Source of the DNA: Symsagittifera roscoffensis
Lineage: Eukaryota > Xenacoelomorpha > Acoela > Convolutidae
Direction: 5' to 3'
Assembly (NCBI RefSeq): GCF_963678635.1
Contig: NC_087065.1
Span: 59,236,754-59,300,753 of the forward strand
DNA: 64,000 nucleotides
The position numbers and the translations under genes were made by a program. Shown here in pieces: positions 13,701-28,700 of this stretch; position 1 is the stretch's first letter; every line of letters begins with the position of its first letter. The notes below the pieces were generated by a model that did no database searches, was not told the DNA's origin, and saw only the letters and a list, made by a program, of their open reading frames with translations.

Positions 13701-16700
13701 GAATAGTGAATATCTAACCTGTTATTTCCAGGAAGTGAAAGTATGGCCTGTTTATGTGCGTCGTTCAAGTTAAGCGATGGCAAAACGAAAGGCGAGTAGT
13801 GATCTCCCAGTCCGTTCACGCCGTGTGTTGACATGTGCTGCTGATGTTGATTACTACCCCTTGGGACTGAACCCCCCGAGGAGCTGTGGTGGAATTGTTG
13901 CACGTAGGGGTAGTTGGGGTTCTGGCTGTTGTAATGAGTGGAGCTCTGATTCTGGTTTGTAGATGACATGATGTTGTCCAAAGATGCTCCGGTGGTGTTT
14001 GTGATCGTGGAGTCTGGTCCACTGAGAAGACTCGTCTCGATCTGCTGCTGAATGGCCGATATCCACTCGTCACGATCCTAACATTTCAATGTGAGAGTAA
14101 ATAAATTTTAACTCACTAAATCTATAAGAAAAAACTACAAAGCACGAAACATATGGTTTAGGCAGTTATTTTCTGGACTAGTCAAATTCACGACATGTTA
14201 CAATGAAATCATCGTTGCTTCAAAAACTGATGAACACTCCCGAGTCTTATGCTTCCTACTTGACTAGTCATTCAAGATTTGTTAACTTCAATCAAAATGA
14301 TATAAAACGGTATATGGCTCAGGGACTCAAATCTATAGACAAAAACTGTAAAGGATGATTTCGCTTACCTCAGGTGAGTTTGCTTCGAACTGCCACTTCT
14401 TGTCCATTTTGATTATCATGAACTCCACGTCGTCGGAATCTAAACATTTACACATTATCACCAAGGCTTAAACTAGAAGAACTTTAAGCACAACTCAGTC
14501 TACCCTAAGTCTCATTTGATCTCTAACTTACATTAACTTACTATCTGTGAGCATAAAATGCAGCCATTGATGGGATAATGCTTTTAATTTTACCAACCGT
14601 CGTTTAAGGCGGAATGTCTTGTCTGACTGATGCTTTTCTGTCTTCTGTGTTTCCTCTTGTTCCCTCCGGAAGCCTCCTTTTCCTTATCTTTTCCTCCTCC
14701 ACTCGACTGACCATTAGTTTGCTGCTGTTGTTGCAGAGAGAGTGACTGGTGGTCTGTTGTCAGATCTGGAGTTGCACGTGTGTTCTGCTGCTGCTGCTGC
14801 GGGTGGTTAGAGGATGACACCACACTGAGGTTGCTGTTTAGGTCGAAGGAGGCCGAGTTCAGCACCCTCGATTGTGACGACTGTGGAGTGGATCCGTTGT
14901 ACGAGTTGCGACAGCCCACTGCAGAAGCATCTGAAAAAAAAACAACTGGTAACTATTGAGTAAACTTTCGGGTCTTACTGAACATATCTTGAGTGGCTTT
15001 CAAAAAGGTGCACAAAAGTTCTAGTTCTTATTCAAGTACCTATTATCAATGCACCAGAAATGGTATTGTTTAATTGAACAATACTTTTAGAAATTATCTA
15101 CAACTCTCTCGAAGATATGGAAGCGATTTCCAGTAATTCGAAAGCGAACCTGGGTCTATGTGCATGGAGTTGACTCCATTGATGAGTACTCCGCTCACGT
15201 TGTTTCCCAGCAGGTGTGTGGGTGTTGAAGGTGAAGATTTGCTAGCAGCACTGGCTGTCGTTATAGACATGGACTGGGTCCTGCTCCCGAACGCGTTTGT
15301 TTGATTGGGCGCGACAGAGGCGGAGCCAAAGTTACTGGTAGGGAGTGCGTTTCCGAGCCCTGTGGTGCTACGTGGCCTGCATATTGCAGATGCTTTCACA
15401 GATGAGTTGTACAGTGAAATTTCTTTGCACGTCTTAGCATTGTTCGACTGGTAGTCCTAGATCAAAGACCAAATAAGATCACCCATCAATAGCACCATTA
15501 CAATGCCAAAAAAACGTTGCACTTTTCGTATATCTCATATTTCTCAATTATTTGGGTAAACAGGATGGATAAAAATTATGCGGTTTAAATGAGTGCATTT
15601 CAAACGTGACGATTCACGCAGAAGACATAATAAAAAAGAGCGTGTTTACTTACTGCATAGTTTGGGTAGTATGTGAGGGTGGCGTTGTCGTTTAAAGTGA
15701 CATACTTCTTCTTCCACTCTCTGCCCAGTGCTTTGCTGCTACGTTTGTATAGTAGACCCTACACATTACAACCTCATCATCAAATGGTGGTTATTAAGTC
15801 AATATTTATCAATTAATTCACCCTTTTCAGATTTAATTATTTCGTGGAGATGGAGAGATGAAGACGGCATTAGACTCCCAATCCGAAGTTTTTACTGTTT
15901 CTCTTATCTTATTCGCACAACTAACGCTCATTTTTAAGCTTAATTCAATCACTCCCCTGCGCATTCCGATAAAAACGGCGAGATATATTGAAAAAAAGGC
16001 AACGAGTACTGCAGTCAGGAATTATTGAATTGACACCTGCACTGCAAACGGGTGCTCTTGTTTTATTTGTTTTTAATCTTTTCTCTGTTACTCCGGCTGG
16101 GGTTACTAGGGTTTACTGGTTTCTAGTTGAAATCAGAACTTTTTTGAATCAAGATGCATCGATTGCAGCACCATATATGGCGAATTACCTCTTTGATTGG
16201 AATGGCTCTACCCACGCCCAGCCCTGGGAACGACTCGCAACTCGCTCTCGCATTTGGCGCAGAGGGCATCATCAAGCCTCCCGCTTGGGCGCCCACAGGG
16301 TTATTGCTACTGTTGCCCCCTCCTCCAGAATGGGTGCTGTTATGTTGGAGACTATTTGTGTTGAGAGGGGGTGCGAAGTTGTTCTGTTGTTGAAAATGAC
16401 TGTTTATCAATTGCTGCTGCTGTTGTTGTTGTTGCTGCTGTTGCTGCAATTGATGTTGTTGTTTACGCTTGTTACCAGTCTGAAATAAAACCAACATTGC
16501 TGATATTGATTTCTAAGCCGATTACAAAGTAAATTTCTACTTGTGATTGCCAGCCAGATAATGAGATAGGTCAACATTCGAAAGGTATAAGGGTCAAATG
16601 ATTAACATCAAAATTAGTCAACGATAACCAGATAAAAATAACAACACAGGCGAAGTGGATCTACGCAACACTACCGATACAACAACGTCATTGCGTTATA

Positions 16701-19700
16701 GAGGTCTCCCCTAAGGTACTGATTTATAACCTCAATTTTCGACCGTTCGACCCTATAAACTTTCTAAAGATGCCTACGCGCTATTAAAAGCTAATTTACA
16801 AGGGAGCGCGCGCGCCCAATAAAAGCAATAATATTTTACAAAATATGGTCTTTGTTTTCAGGGGGCTCCTACAATCAAAAAGGTCCAACTAACAAAAGCC
16901 GACAAAAATTTCAAAATCCAAGATCTACGATTAGATAGCCGGTTGCTGGGCAAGTAGCACTGAATGTTCCCCGACCACCTAAATCCAAGAAAAAAAACTT
17001 TAAAAAAACAACTGAAACTTTTTTCTGGACGGTGGGAAGAGTGCCATTAAATGATTATCTACAAGAATGAGGTTACTATAGTTAAACACAGAGGCGAAGA
17101 CTCGCTTCGCAAACACTAGCGAGAACACGACAAAAAGCAGCTCTAGAAAGTGCAATAAAGTAAAAATAAGCCTCGAATTAGTAAAAAAAAAAATTCGGCC
17201 AGGTATAGGATTCGATCTACCACCTACTGCAGTATAGAGATTTTGAGTCTCACGCGCTAAGCATTCAGCCACGAACGCTTAACCATCGACTAACACTAGT
17301 CACGAAGAAAGCAGCTACATATGCCACTAAATTTCCAATGCCATTCAGCCTAAGCGGCACCAAATACAAATAGACACAATTTTCCAAGTAATAATTTGGA
17401 ATATAACACTTACTTTGCATGTAACAATTCCGAAAGCAAAAAACCAAATTATGTATAAGTTATGCATTTCAAAAACTGTTAGTTTTTACTGTTGTACTGA
17501 TATTTGAAGCAAATATCTTTTTCGGTTCATTTGAACAAAGAGAACTGCATCAACTGTGTTAACTTATAATTAAGCGAATGTCAACGAACATGCTATCAAA
17601 AAGCTGTAAAAAGGCCCCAAAAAATGCACCTAAATTTGTGATTTAATTAGAAAAAAGAAGGTTCGTTTTGATACACTAAGTAGAGTTGGACAGGAAATTC
17701 ACTCTCTCTCATTCTTTCGTGTAAATTAGACTGAAAAACAGTAAAATTGAGACTATTTTTTCGACACAGACAATTCTTCACTTTTTTGGAATCCGAATCA
17801 AAAACCAACAAGGCTTTAGAATGATACCAAACTTTTCTCCCTATGAGCTTTGTTGAGGTACCTAAAATTAAATAGAAAACCAACCCTAAAGAGCTTCAGA
17901 AGTCAAACTGGGTGACTAAAGGCCAAAAATATGATATATGGACAGTATTAATTATGGGTCTAGGACAACAAGCCGACGGGACTTCAAGCCGAAGGGACTT
18001 CAAGCCGAAATTAAAACTTTACAAGCACCCCAAAACGCTATTTTATCATCTGCAAAATGTTGCTCTTCTAAAATTTTGGCAAGTTAAGTCCATAATAAGC
18101 GTTATTCATGACAATGCACCACTTGTGATTCGCATCCGTTAATAACATCAGCCGGTTTTTGAAATGCATAAATTATAAACATGAAAAATGCCTTCAACCA
18201 TGTTTTACTTTTCAACTTTCCGGAACATCATTTGGAACCTTAAATTATATGCAAACGCCAATAACTAGTGAAGAAAGATCATGAAATTCAGAAACTCTTC
18301 AAAAAAGTTTTCAAATTGTTCATATTTCACGACTTTATAAGGAATTATTCGGCTTGAAGTCCCTAATTTTACAATTCGGCTTGAAGTCCCGTCGGCTTGA
18401 TGTCCGGCACCCATTAATTATAACCTCTTCGTTCCTGATCATTTAAACAATGTATGAAGCCATTTAAAGTCTCCAAAAAACAAAAAAAGGCTTACAACCG
18501 AAATATAAGCAACGGAATTCATTGATGCAATTGATATCATTGATTGTCCTCGTTTTTAATACATTTAAGCCAAAAAATTTGGTCGCTAGGTCTCGCACAT
18601 ACACTTTTGATACAACGAGCATGAATGTTCCATTCTGTTTAGACCGGAAACATGAAATATGTTTTTCTCGAAACCGATATAGAAATACTAGAATGCAGAA
18701 TTACACATGATAAAGCAATCTTACTGTGTTTGCACGATCAGACATTCGACCCAAATGTTTCAACAGAGAATCTTAACTCGAACCCATTTCATACAAGCAC
18801 ACATTTAACAATAGAGTGTGCAGCATTTTCTATCAGAACAGGAAATATCGTAGTTGTCACAATTTAGTACCACAAGAGCAGAAATAACTTGTTTTTGGAA
18901 ACATGAAAACTCGAATACTGTAGTTGCTACCATTGATCCAGCCTTTAGAACACTGACCGAATAAACTTAGGGTGACGTGAATGCATGTCTAGAAACTGCA
19001 GCATAATTCAGAGATTTCTCTATCTTCAGACAAGTGCTGTCTTCATGATTTATGGCTTCGTGTATTTACCTAGCAACTAGGTTTTCTATACTAACAATGA
19101 ACTTTTCCACGGCGTACCCATAAATTTAAGGGCTGCCCCATTTCAAATCATTTCACACAATAAAACATTTCAAATCATTATTTAGGACTAAATATTTCCT
19201 AACATTTAATCGAGGTTTTACTTTTTATCGGTTTTGCCAAAGATGACAATCGGGTTTAACAGCCAGAACACAACAAATCCAAACCCTACCGACCGTGCAT
19301 ACACCGAAGACCCTCGCAAACTAAAAAAAAAATAGTCCAAAGCTTAGCAACACTAATCAAAAGGTTATGTTTTGCAGGTTATGTCTTGAACTTCAACTTA
19401 CCTCGCATAGCAAACAATGCATGAGAAACTGAAAATGTCTTCTCTCAATTTCTCCTAGAGTCGTGTTGCAATTTAATTACAACCGCATACAAGCACACCA
19501 AATTCAATTCCATTGGAGAGCCACGCAACAATCTTCACTTCATACGGCTGATATCTGGCTAAAAATGGGGTTTAAAATTCACTTCTGGGACTTAAATCTC
19601 CTCAAGGCTATTTCTTTACGCAGATGAGAAAATAGCAAGGGGAAGAAGAGAGCAAATAATCGTCACTTTCTTCCTCAAGTTGAAACACACGTTGACGATG

Positions 19701-22700
19701 AAGAGTTTAGAACCCAATCGACTAGTCCAGACATCAAATCGAGCATTTCAACTCAAATTTATTTCTGCTTATGGCACTTTTTTGGACTTCGAAAACGTTC
19801 ATCACATAAGTTATTGCCACCAAAAAAAAATCAAGTAATTGCAACGGTAATCGAAGGTGAATGTAATTTAATCGCTGAAACGGGTCTGCGAAGTGAAGTA
19901 TTAAAAATTTTTCCAATGGAAATAAAAAAGTATTCATTTATTCATTTGATGCCACAATTTTAAAACAATATTAGGCCAGGCATCGAACTCTTTTCCTTGA
20001 ACTGATTGGAGTCAAAATGCAATTGAAAAAAAAACAATTTAATCTTGCAATCAAAAAAATCCCATTCGGTCGAATGAAACCTTACTCAGCTCAATTTTCT
20101 GTTTAATGTTGGATTGAAACAAAAATAACAAAACTAAGCATAATTCAGGCAAAAAAAACATTCAATATGAACTGTAACTCAATGTCTATTTTTAAATGAC
20201 AAGCGTTCATTGCTAATAAAATCAGCAATGACAAGCAACGTCTCTAAAAATATATCTTGCCTGGATAAAGACGACTAAAAGAAGCAACAGTCGCAAAGCT
20301 AGCTAAATCGTACACAGTTATCTAAATTGGTAGAAAACTACAGCTCAGAAAATAAAAATAGCTCATTAAGTTTCAGTTAGTTTCAACGTCATTTGTAATT
20401 TTGAAGTAAGAATTTAACAAAATGTTTCATTTTCGGTTTCACAGGAAAGAGAAATCCGTTGTTAGTAGCTTATGTATATAGCAGGATGACAAAATCATGG
20501 GACCACTACCACATACCACAAAGGCCACGCAATTTATGGTAATAAGATGGTAGATTCATGCTCACACTAGCATTGAAGCGCAACTTTTCTGTTGTAGCGC
20601 TAAATTAGCTAGGAATAAATTGCTGTCGCTGTTCAGGCGTGGAAATATTGAAATATATTTTCTGTGTGGTTAAATTGAAGCGCATACCGTCATGGTAAAA
20701 GCTCACCGAACAGACAAAGTCAGTCAAAAAAAAACTTTAAAGAAGTGAAACAGATAAAAAGAAATAAAACTGAAGTACCAGCATCAAAAAGGAATGAAGA
20801 TTAGAAAAGATATGGTTCAATGTTCTCCGTTACAAAACAAAAATGAGTTCATAAACTACCAAATACAAAAAAGATCAATTTTGCACCATTTCTTTCTGTC
20901 AAAAAAGCATTGGCGGCAATTAAGAGGATATGTTATTGTCTGATTTAGATTCTAGCCCCAAGATAATTCTGGCATTAACTTAAGGCCTTACAGGGCTGAT
21001 GACAAAAACTGCTTTGGGGATGGAAGACTGCATTCGGGGGTCACGAAAATACAATAAGTTTAGTGTGACACATCGTTAAGTTTTCCTCACTGTAGACGGG
21101 GATACCATGAGGAAGACGCAGTATTTTCTTTCTAGAGGCTTTAACTAGATCAGCGTGGAGGACACTTCCATGTACAAATACTAATCTAGTTCCTAGTAAA
21201 AAAACAATAGTTCCATAAAAGAGTAATTTACCACGCATGATTCCATGCCGCATATAGATCATCCTTTAATCGCCCACAAAGTTTAACTTAGATCCGGCCA
21301 GGCTTTCAAAACCAATAAAATATCTTCACTAGTCGCAAATGCTGCTTAGCATCACAAACCGAATTGCCACCTTATCTGTTCTCATTAACATACTAACTCT
21401 CCAACCACTTGCCCAAAATTGTTTAAGCTAGGAAAGTTCTAAATCTGAAGACCTCAAGACCCCGAGCCAACTTAGGGCTCCAAACAACACAAAAAGCTTC
21501 GGGAATTTGAGCAACACAAAGAGCTTAGGGAAACAACACACTGAGCGTCGTGAAGCAACACAAGAGCGCCGTGAACAACACAAAGAGCTTCGGGAATATA
21601 AGCAACACTAAGAGCATAGGGAAGCAACACAAAGAGTGTCGGAAAAGCTCATACTTCGAATCTTCAAGACATTTCCAAAAAAACTGCTTTTTTTCTGATT
21701 TAAGGCAAAAAGTAAAGTTGATCAAACATAGTCAACAGTCAGTTCGAATAAGGACAATGAACAAGGAAACTTAAAACACACCACTTGCAATACAACAAAC
21801 ATAGATTGCGACGAAAGCCGCTAAGTCGAAAAAAGTTTTGAAATGTAGATAAATACTAGATCTACCAAACCTATTAAATCGTTGTCTCATATTACTGACA
21901 AATGTTTCAGCAGTCACCCGTTGGGCCAAAAAAAATTTGAACTTTCAAAAATAAAAAATAAATATCACCCTCAAAAGAATCACGTGCATAGGAAAGTTGT
22001 TGCCTTCAGAAATATCAGGTTTAAGCCGAAAAACTTATAAGCCCAGAAAACAAAGAAATTATTCCAAACTGGAGTTGATAAAATTACAAAATATTGGTTG
22101 AATAGAAAGGTTGTCTGATATGCAGACATGGTCAAATTTTGTCTGTTGGTTGACTAAAGATTTATCAAAATTTAGGACAAGTTGTTTGCAAGAGAAGGCA
22201 TATTCCAAATTGATAACGCTTGCTACTCGCCAGCATGAAAACCGCATGCCTAATTATTCTGTGCATATTAATAAAGAGTTGAGAAATTTACAAAAATGTA
22301 CAACTGATAGAAATTTTTTAACCAAAATTACATGAAAAATATTAAAAACTATTCATAAAAACTGTAACTAAAATACCTCAAAAATCTTTTAACTCAATTA
22401 CATTCTAATGAGGCTTTAGAAATGAAATTCCCAAATTCATTAGGAAGCCGGGCCTTCGAAAAGAATCGGGCCATGGAAACAAAGACTACAAGTATAAACA
22501 GATAAACGATAGTCTGAAAAAGCAGAACATTTCTAGTCTAGTTTGCAAAAAAACGTGACCAGGCCGGATTCGAACTGCAAGCCTGAGTTGTTAGATTTTA
22601 CTTGGGTTGTTAAATTAGACTTGCGCTGTTAACCAAAGTAGTTAACTTGGGCATATACCAAATAAAGTTGTTCGCGAGAAGAAAAAGTCTGCCACGCGGT

Positions 22701-25700
22701 TGCAACACCCTTGCTTTTTTAGAACTAAAATTGGGACAACTTGCTTTTCATTTAGCAGAAAAAACTTAAATGAATCATATTTTTCAGTGCATTTTAAGAT
22801 AACGTTATAGAGCGTAATTCGAGCTCATTTTACCAAGCCAATTTGAATTGCATTTTAACAAAGCCAACAGAGAGATGACACTTTCCTGAAAACCAAAAAG
22901 AAAGAATATATATTTTGCAGGACGTTGGAAAAACGTGCTACAGATTGTGATAATTTGCATTTAGAATCCCGCAAACTTTACGCAAATTAAAACTTAGTAT
23001 AAAAAGCCTAGTTTCAAAGACAAATTTAAACGTTTTATGTAATTTCAACAAGAATTTTAAATAGGCCGTGAGCGAACGTTCTCAGGTACTCTCTACTGAA
23101 GAGCCCTTACCTGGTTTGAAAGACTTGAATGCCAGTCTCGGACTACATTAGGTTTTCTACGGGCAGTGAGTACTTTGCCCAAAAAACGGAGTAAACCGGG
23201 TTGATCATGCTACCCCGGCTGTCTTACAATTACACGATGTTCGATAATAACTTTATTGCAGTTGGTAAAAACAAGCTTTTTCAGACCTGGAACAAAAGGA
23301 CAATGCTCACGGAATAATGTTGAAACTTTTTGTTGAAATTTTGCTGATCTTGTCCAAAATGGTTTTCGAGAGTTCTTCAATTTGCGTTTAATTTTGACCA
23401 CCTGTGTACTGGAGAACATACACAAGTGACAAAATTAAGCGCAATTCCAAGTTTTTTTCCTGTACAAAGCCTGCTTTCAATATCTATTTTGGACAACTTC
23501 AGCAAAATTTATACGCAGAGCGAAAGCAAATTATCAAAGCTGCCCTCAAGGAAAATATCGATATATTGTATCAAAGACTAAACAAAATAATCCCGGTCTG
23601 AAAATGCCAGATTTCTTCATTTGCACTAAGTTTTACATCGGAGTGAACTCTCTATTAATAAGCAAAAAATTGTTATGCGACGTGAAACATTTTTAGTTAG
23701 AAAAATTCAATTGACCACTGTAAAAATTTACTAAACCAATGCTTCCTACAATTTCACGCGGTTTGAAAACTTAGCACAGATGAGAAAACATGGAATTTTC
23801 AGACCCAAATATTACATTGGTAAACCTTTAAAACCACTTATTGATAAATTTATAGAAAGTAGCTCTCATCATTTTCTCTCGGTATATGTTAAAATTTTGG
23901 AGAAGTTCCAAGTGAATAAGTCCTGTCAAAATGGAAATCAAACATGCATTTTTGAAAGTAAAAATCTTAATTTGCGGTCAATTATGTCCACTAGTGTAAG
24001 TGACGCACAGAGCTTACTTAACTTAAGCTAAACAAAAACCAATTTAAATTTTGACAGTAGTAGCTACTTTGAGTGATAAAAAAACTCTTCCCAGTTAAAC
24101 ATAGCCAACAGAAAGTTGGAAAAGATTCAATGAACGCAAGTAAACAGGAAACTACTGACTTGTTTTTCTTTCGAAAAAAATAGATCGCCTTAAAGCTCTT
24201 TGATATTCTAGAACAATTTATGATAGACACTTTTTTGATAAAATTGAACCAATTTGAGAAAACTGGATCAATGGTAAAATTTTTATTTCGGTTAGAAATC
24301 AGAAAGTTTAATTGCATTCTCGAAACCAGAAGACGCTCACGTTGTTCGTGACATTTACACTTCTGCTGTTCTATAGTGGAGGTTGCCTTTTTAAAAAGGA
24401 AACAAAGTAAACTTTAAAATAAATCAAAAGTCAAAGAGCCTGAAGAAATTTTAAGACTTCTCCTGAAAAAAAAACGAAAGAAAAAGCATCATGACCAAAA
24501 CAACTACGTTCATCGACTTGGAGTTTTCAAACTCAAAACTTCATTTTTATTTAGTTTCTTGACGCTCTAAACTTCACTTTCAATTTTTTTTGTGATACTG
24601 CACTCAATAACTGACTTTAAAATACCAGATTACCAAAATCGAAATGAAAATTTTACGTACTCTTTTGTAGAATCTGTTTAGAATGTTCCACATTTCTCTC
24701 ATCTGAACTAAGTTTACAATGGCTTAAAACTAATTTATTGCAAATTACATTTGTTCGAACAGTTTCAATTATGGTCAAACTTATTGTTTTCATATGCCGA
24801 CGGAAGAGATTTCATGTTTATAAGTTTTCTTAAGACAAACTAAAAGTCCTACAAAACGTTTGGTTGTGTTACTTTATTTCTCCATTGTCTCATTTTCCAA
24901 AAAAAAATTCAAGTAGCGTTCAGTAGCACTTCCGTGGCCTTGAAAATGACTTGGCAAGCACACAACGCAGAGAGAGCTCCATGAAGCAAAATATTTTAAG
25001 CTACTTTTTAACTACAAACACATTAATGTAAAACATTTTGCTAGCTAAAACAAAACCTAAATATAACTTACCAGAAGAGTAGCGTACACCGATATTAAAC
25101 ACGACATCAAATGAATACAATTTAAACTGAATAACACACAGCGGATAATTCTTTTTTAATAAGTCCCTCCTTTTCGCCCTGCTTTAGTCAATAAAATCGA
25201 ATTTATTCGATGTGACGTTCTGATTGTCTTGCAAAAAATTCCGAGCCATTGATTTTCTGCAGCAATATCTCTTTATGTTGGAAAAATAAGGAAAGTTATT
25301 TTGCACAAAACCAGCAGCGTGACTGATTTATTAAATCACGTTTCAAACCAACTAAAAACAATTTTCTCCATGGAATGACGGCACAAAAAGCAACGTTTTT
25401 CCTATTTGTGTAGGGCAACTATAATACATATGCTGGATATTGCATAGTACTTTTGTGCACTGAAATGTAGTTACACGTGGAAGATAAAATTTGAGTTGGT
25501 AAGAAATGGCGACAGGAAAATTGCTCAGTGCTTCCCGTTCCAAGGAAAGGGAAAGAAGAGGCTATGAGTGATAACTGTATAAAACACAGAGGTAGACAGC
25601 GAGATATGTAATGTATAAATATTTGGTGCGTTGGTAACACAATCGGATGAAATTCGATATCAATAACCTACTAGGTCAAAAAAAATTGTAATGACGACAA

Positions 25701-28700
25701 TGCTCAAAGTAATTGTTGCAAAAGTGCAAAATATTTCTAGATAGCCCAACTGATGTAACCGATAAAAGCACCCCAAAAAAATTTATCAAATGTTTCAAAT
25801 GAAGCTGTTCTAATTTGCTTTGTCTATAAATATAACGTGAGCTAGAATATTTTCACACAAAATAATCCAGCAACATTCAGAGCTTCAAGTTGTTTGTTTG
25901 TTTATGAGCCTGTCGGTTGACAAAACACGCCAAATTTTCGTTAAAACTAGGTCAGCACCATTTAAGTCAACATTCCATACTTCCATAGACGGATGACACA
26001 AATTAAAGAGATCGTTCACTTCAGTAACAAGTGAACCCTGTTGATACTCTATCTAATAACTCCTCGATCCTTTCAAGGGTAAATCTTCCAACTAATTGAA
26101 ATTGAACAAAAAATGCCGCATTCGTAAACTTGAACAATCACAGTCAACCATTGAAGCTAGATCTTAGTAGTCGAAGCTTTTATTAAGCTTTTCAAATATT
26201 TTTGTGTAATGAAAAATTTGTTAATACTTTATATGTTAGCTGACAGACTTATTATTTGAAGCACGCTTTACATAAGCGCATATCTTACAAATGAATCTGT
26301 CTTTTCTAACAGACAAGCATTAAAAAATGTCAGTAGAAAAGAATAATTTTCGAAGACAACCTATACTACCTAATAAATAAGTCTACTATAAAGTTAAGAA
26401 GCACCTAGTATCGCAACCAGGAAGCGAGCGAAATCAACGGTTAATCGGTTTGACGTTGACAATCACATAAGCGAAGAGCAAAACACAAGTACCTTCACAG
26501 CTACAACTGCACTAACTAACTACGCTATGTAATATAGGGTACCAAAATTTATCGCAAACAATGTCCAGAAGCCTTCTTTAAATGGTAAGCCCTCCGAACT
26601 TAAGTGCCAATGGTACTATTTCGTTGATCCTTCTACCTCTAAGAGAACATGAATGGGGAAAATACAATCAAAGTTGAGCCGCCTCAAATATATCAGTTGT
26701 AAATAGTATTTATACATTACTACACAACCAAAGTTTCCGGGCACGGGTTCGAGTTATAACGGTTTAATACAAAACTTAAAAGGCACTGTTGGAAACAGCG
26801 TGGAAGAATTTTTCTCACTCTTGACAGCCTGTCAAATCTAGCTTCAAAGGTTTTGACGTCATTAACCGACAGTTGGGGCCGAAAAAACTCCTAAGCAAAA
26901 TATCTCAGGAAAACGTAAACTTAGCAACAGGTGCAGATACGGGAAAACTAATTCAAACTCAGAGGGTTTTGAGCAATTTACCAGCTAGACTTGTAATGCC
27001 TTTGTACATTGCTAGCTGAATAGAAAAATTAGCTTACGTCTAGGAAATAGTGGATAACTCTGTTTCAGGTCAAATAGGAGCAAATAAACAAGGAAATTAG
27101 AAGCTTCAGTAAATAGGATAAAGATTTAGGCTGAGTTTCATTTATTTAACGCGCTGGAGCTAAATGAAAAACAGACTACCATTAAGCTGCAGATCACATT
27201 ACATAAGATCAACGAACAATATGCAAAAATACGACCAAAAACACGTTTGAAAATAAAAATGGCTGATTGTACAACTAACTGTAGCAGAAAAGCTTAAGAT
27301 TGGAGCATATTTTAAAAGAAACTGGCGTTTACTTTTCAGCTGAGAACACAGCAGTTCAAGTCAGTTCTTCGGGCGGTGCAGCTCTGAATGTTTTCTTGTT
27401 GGTTTAGAGCGATTTGTTTGCTAGTTTGGGACAGCACAAGACATACCATGTGCTATCTACGGCTGCTTCAATCAGTCTGGCGATCGATTGAATTACATTG
27501 AATAGCGGATTATTTCATTACGCAATCGGCTTTTAAGCGGCAGCTTCATTCGACAGTATGTTCCAACGATACTTGACAACAAAAGGTACTTTAGAGATAC
27601 TTACAGTATGAATTAGACATACTTGTAGAAAGTGATTCCAGAATCCAGAAAGTAAGTACAGGTCCTTGAAAGCAAGCATCTGATAATGAATATTTGCTCC
27701 ATATTGCAAAAAAAAATCAACCAATGTACAGAAACGACGGGACTTAATGAAAATAATGTCGGTCATTTCGGTTAGAAACTCCCAGTTTCATTAATATATA
27801 TTTTCATATCAAACGAGGGCTTTCTCACAAAAAATGATACACAAAATTTGTTACCAACGGCACAATAAACCACCAAAAGGCTTATATGCTTTCTATAGAG
27901 AGACGATCATTATTGAATGGCCTATTTTTCGGCTGACCCCAACCAAAATCTTATTTGCACGACCTAAAAAAATCAAGAAAAGCTGGTTGCTGTGCAAGCA
28001 AAGAATGTTTCGAGCGCAGTGATTTGTGCAAACACATAGCCAAACAGCCAACAGACAGTGGGAAAATAGTCAAAGAACGCACGGAAACAGAAAAAAAGAA
28101 TAACATGGTTTCTTGAAAAACAGACTTGAATTTGAAAATTAAAAACATATGACCTTAAAACTCTTTGAATTTCCAGAACAATTTATGCTTGACACTTTTT
28201 TGAGAAAACGCAATTTGCGAAAAATGGATTAATAGGTAAAACTTTCATTTTGCGTGAACAAAAAGTAAGACAACCAAAAAACTCACTAGACTCTACATAA
28301 GAATCTTAACTACGTTCTCTTACTCTTAACCAGAAATTTCATGTCAAAAAAAATTATTCCTTGAGATCCAAGTGAAACACAAAACCCATTCAGCCCTTTA
28401 TGTAAGAAAACTAGTTAAAAGGAGTATACACAAATACTGCTTTGCCGAAATCAATATTAACTATATCACTATTCAAACTTTTCAAACCAACTTATAATGA
28501 GCAATTGAGAAAAAAAACTGAAACAGATTGGAACAAAAACAATACCATTTGAAGCGACAAATAACCACCGTAAAAAAACTTGGTGACCTGGAAAAAGGAC
28601 TTTTTTTCATTTACAAGGTTTTTAAGCTGGACTTTCTCAAAATAAAGTCGATTGTCTCATTTAGTAACTGAGCTAAGATATTGCGATATGAACTGAATGC

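Larger units (their letters stand above)
8610..13718 (-). other. AGAP: AGAP intron 14 (about 5.1 kb), repeat-filled
   Basis: No exon was seen. It contains a SINE head (8690-8780), at least five copies of the AT-rich dispersed family (between 9180 and 13640), and a diverged tandem array (about 10430-11220). Confidence 0.7.

Noticed and set aside
13664-13718. Extension of AGAP exon 14 to the donor at about 13663
   Set aside because: That donor (GGAG/gtataa) breaks phase with exon 15; the donor at 13717-13718 keeps phase and matches the AGAP alignment.
13816-14073. Alternative minus-strand frames over AGAP exon 14
   Set aside because: They overlap the exon in other frames; only the frame starting DRDEWISAI joins in phase with the PH and ArfGAP exons.
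15988-16488. 166-codon plus-strand frame with poly-Leu
   Set aside because: It is the reverse of AGAP polyQ exon 9 plus intron; poly-Leu is the complement of CAG/CAA repeats.
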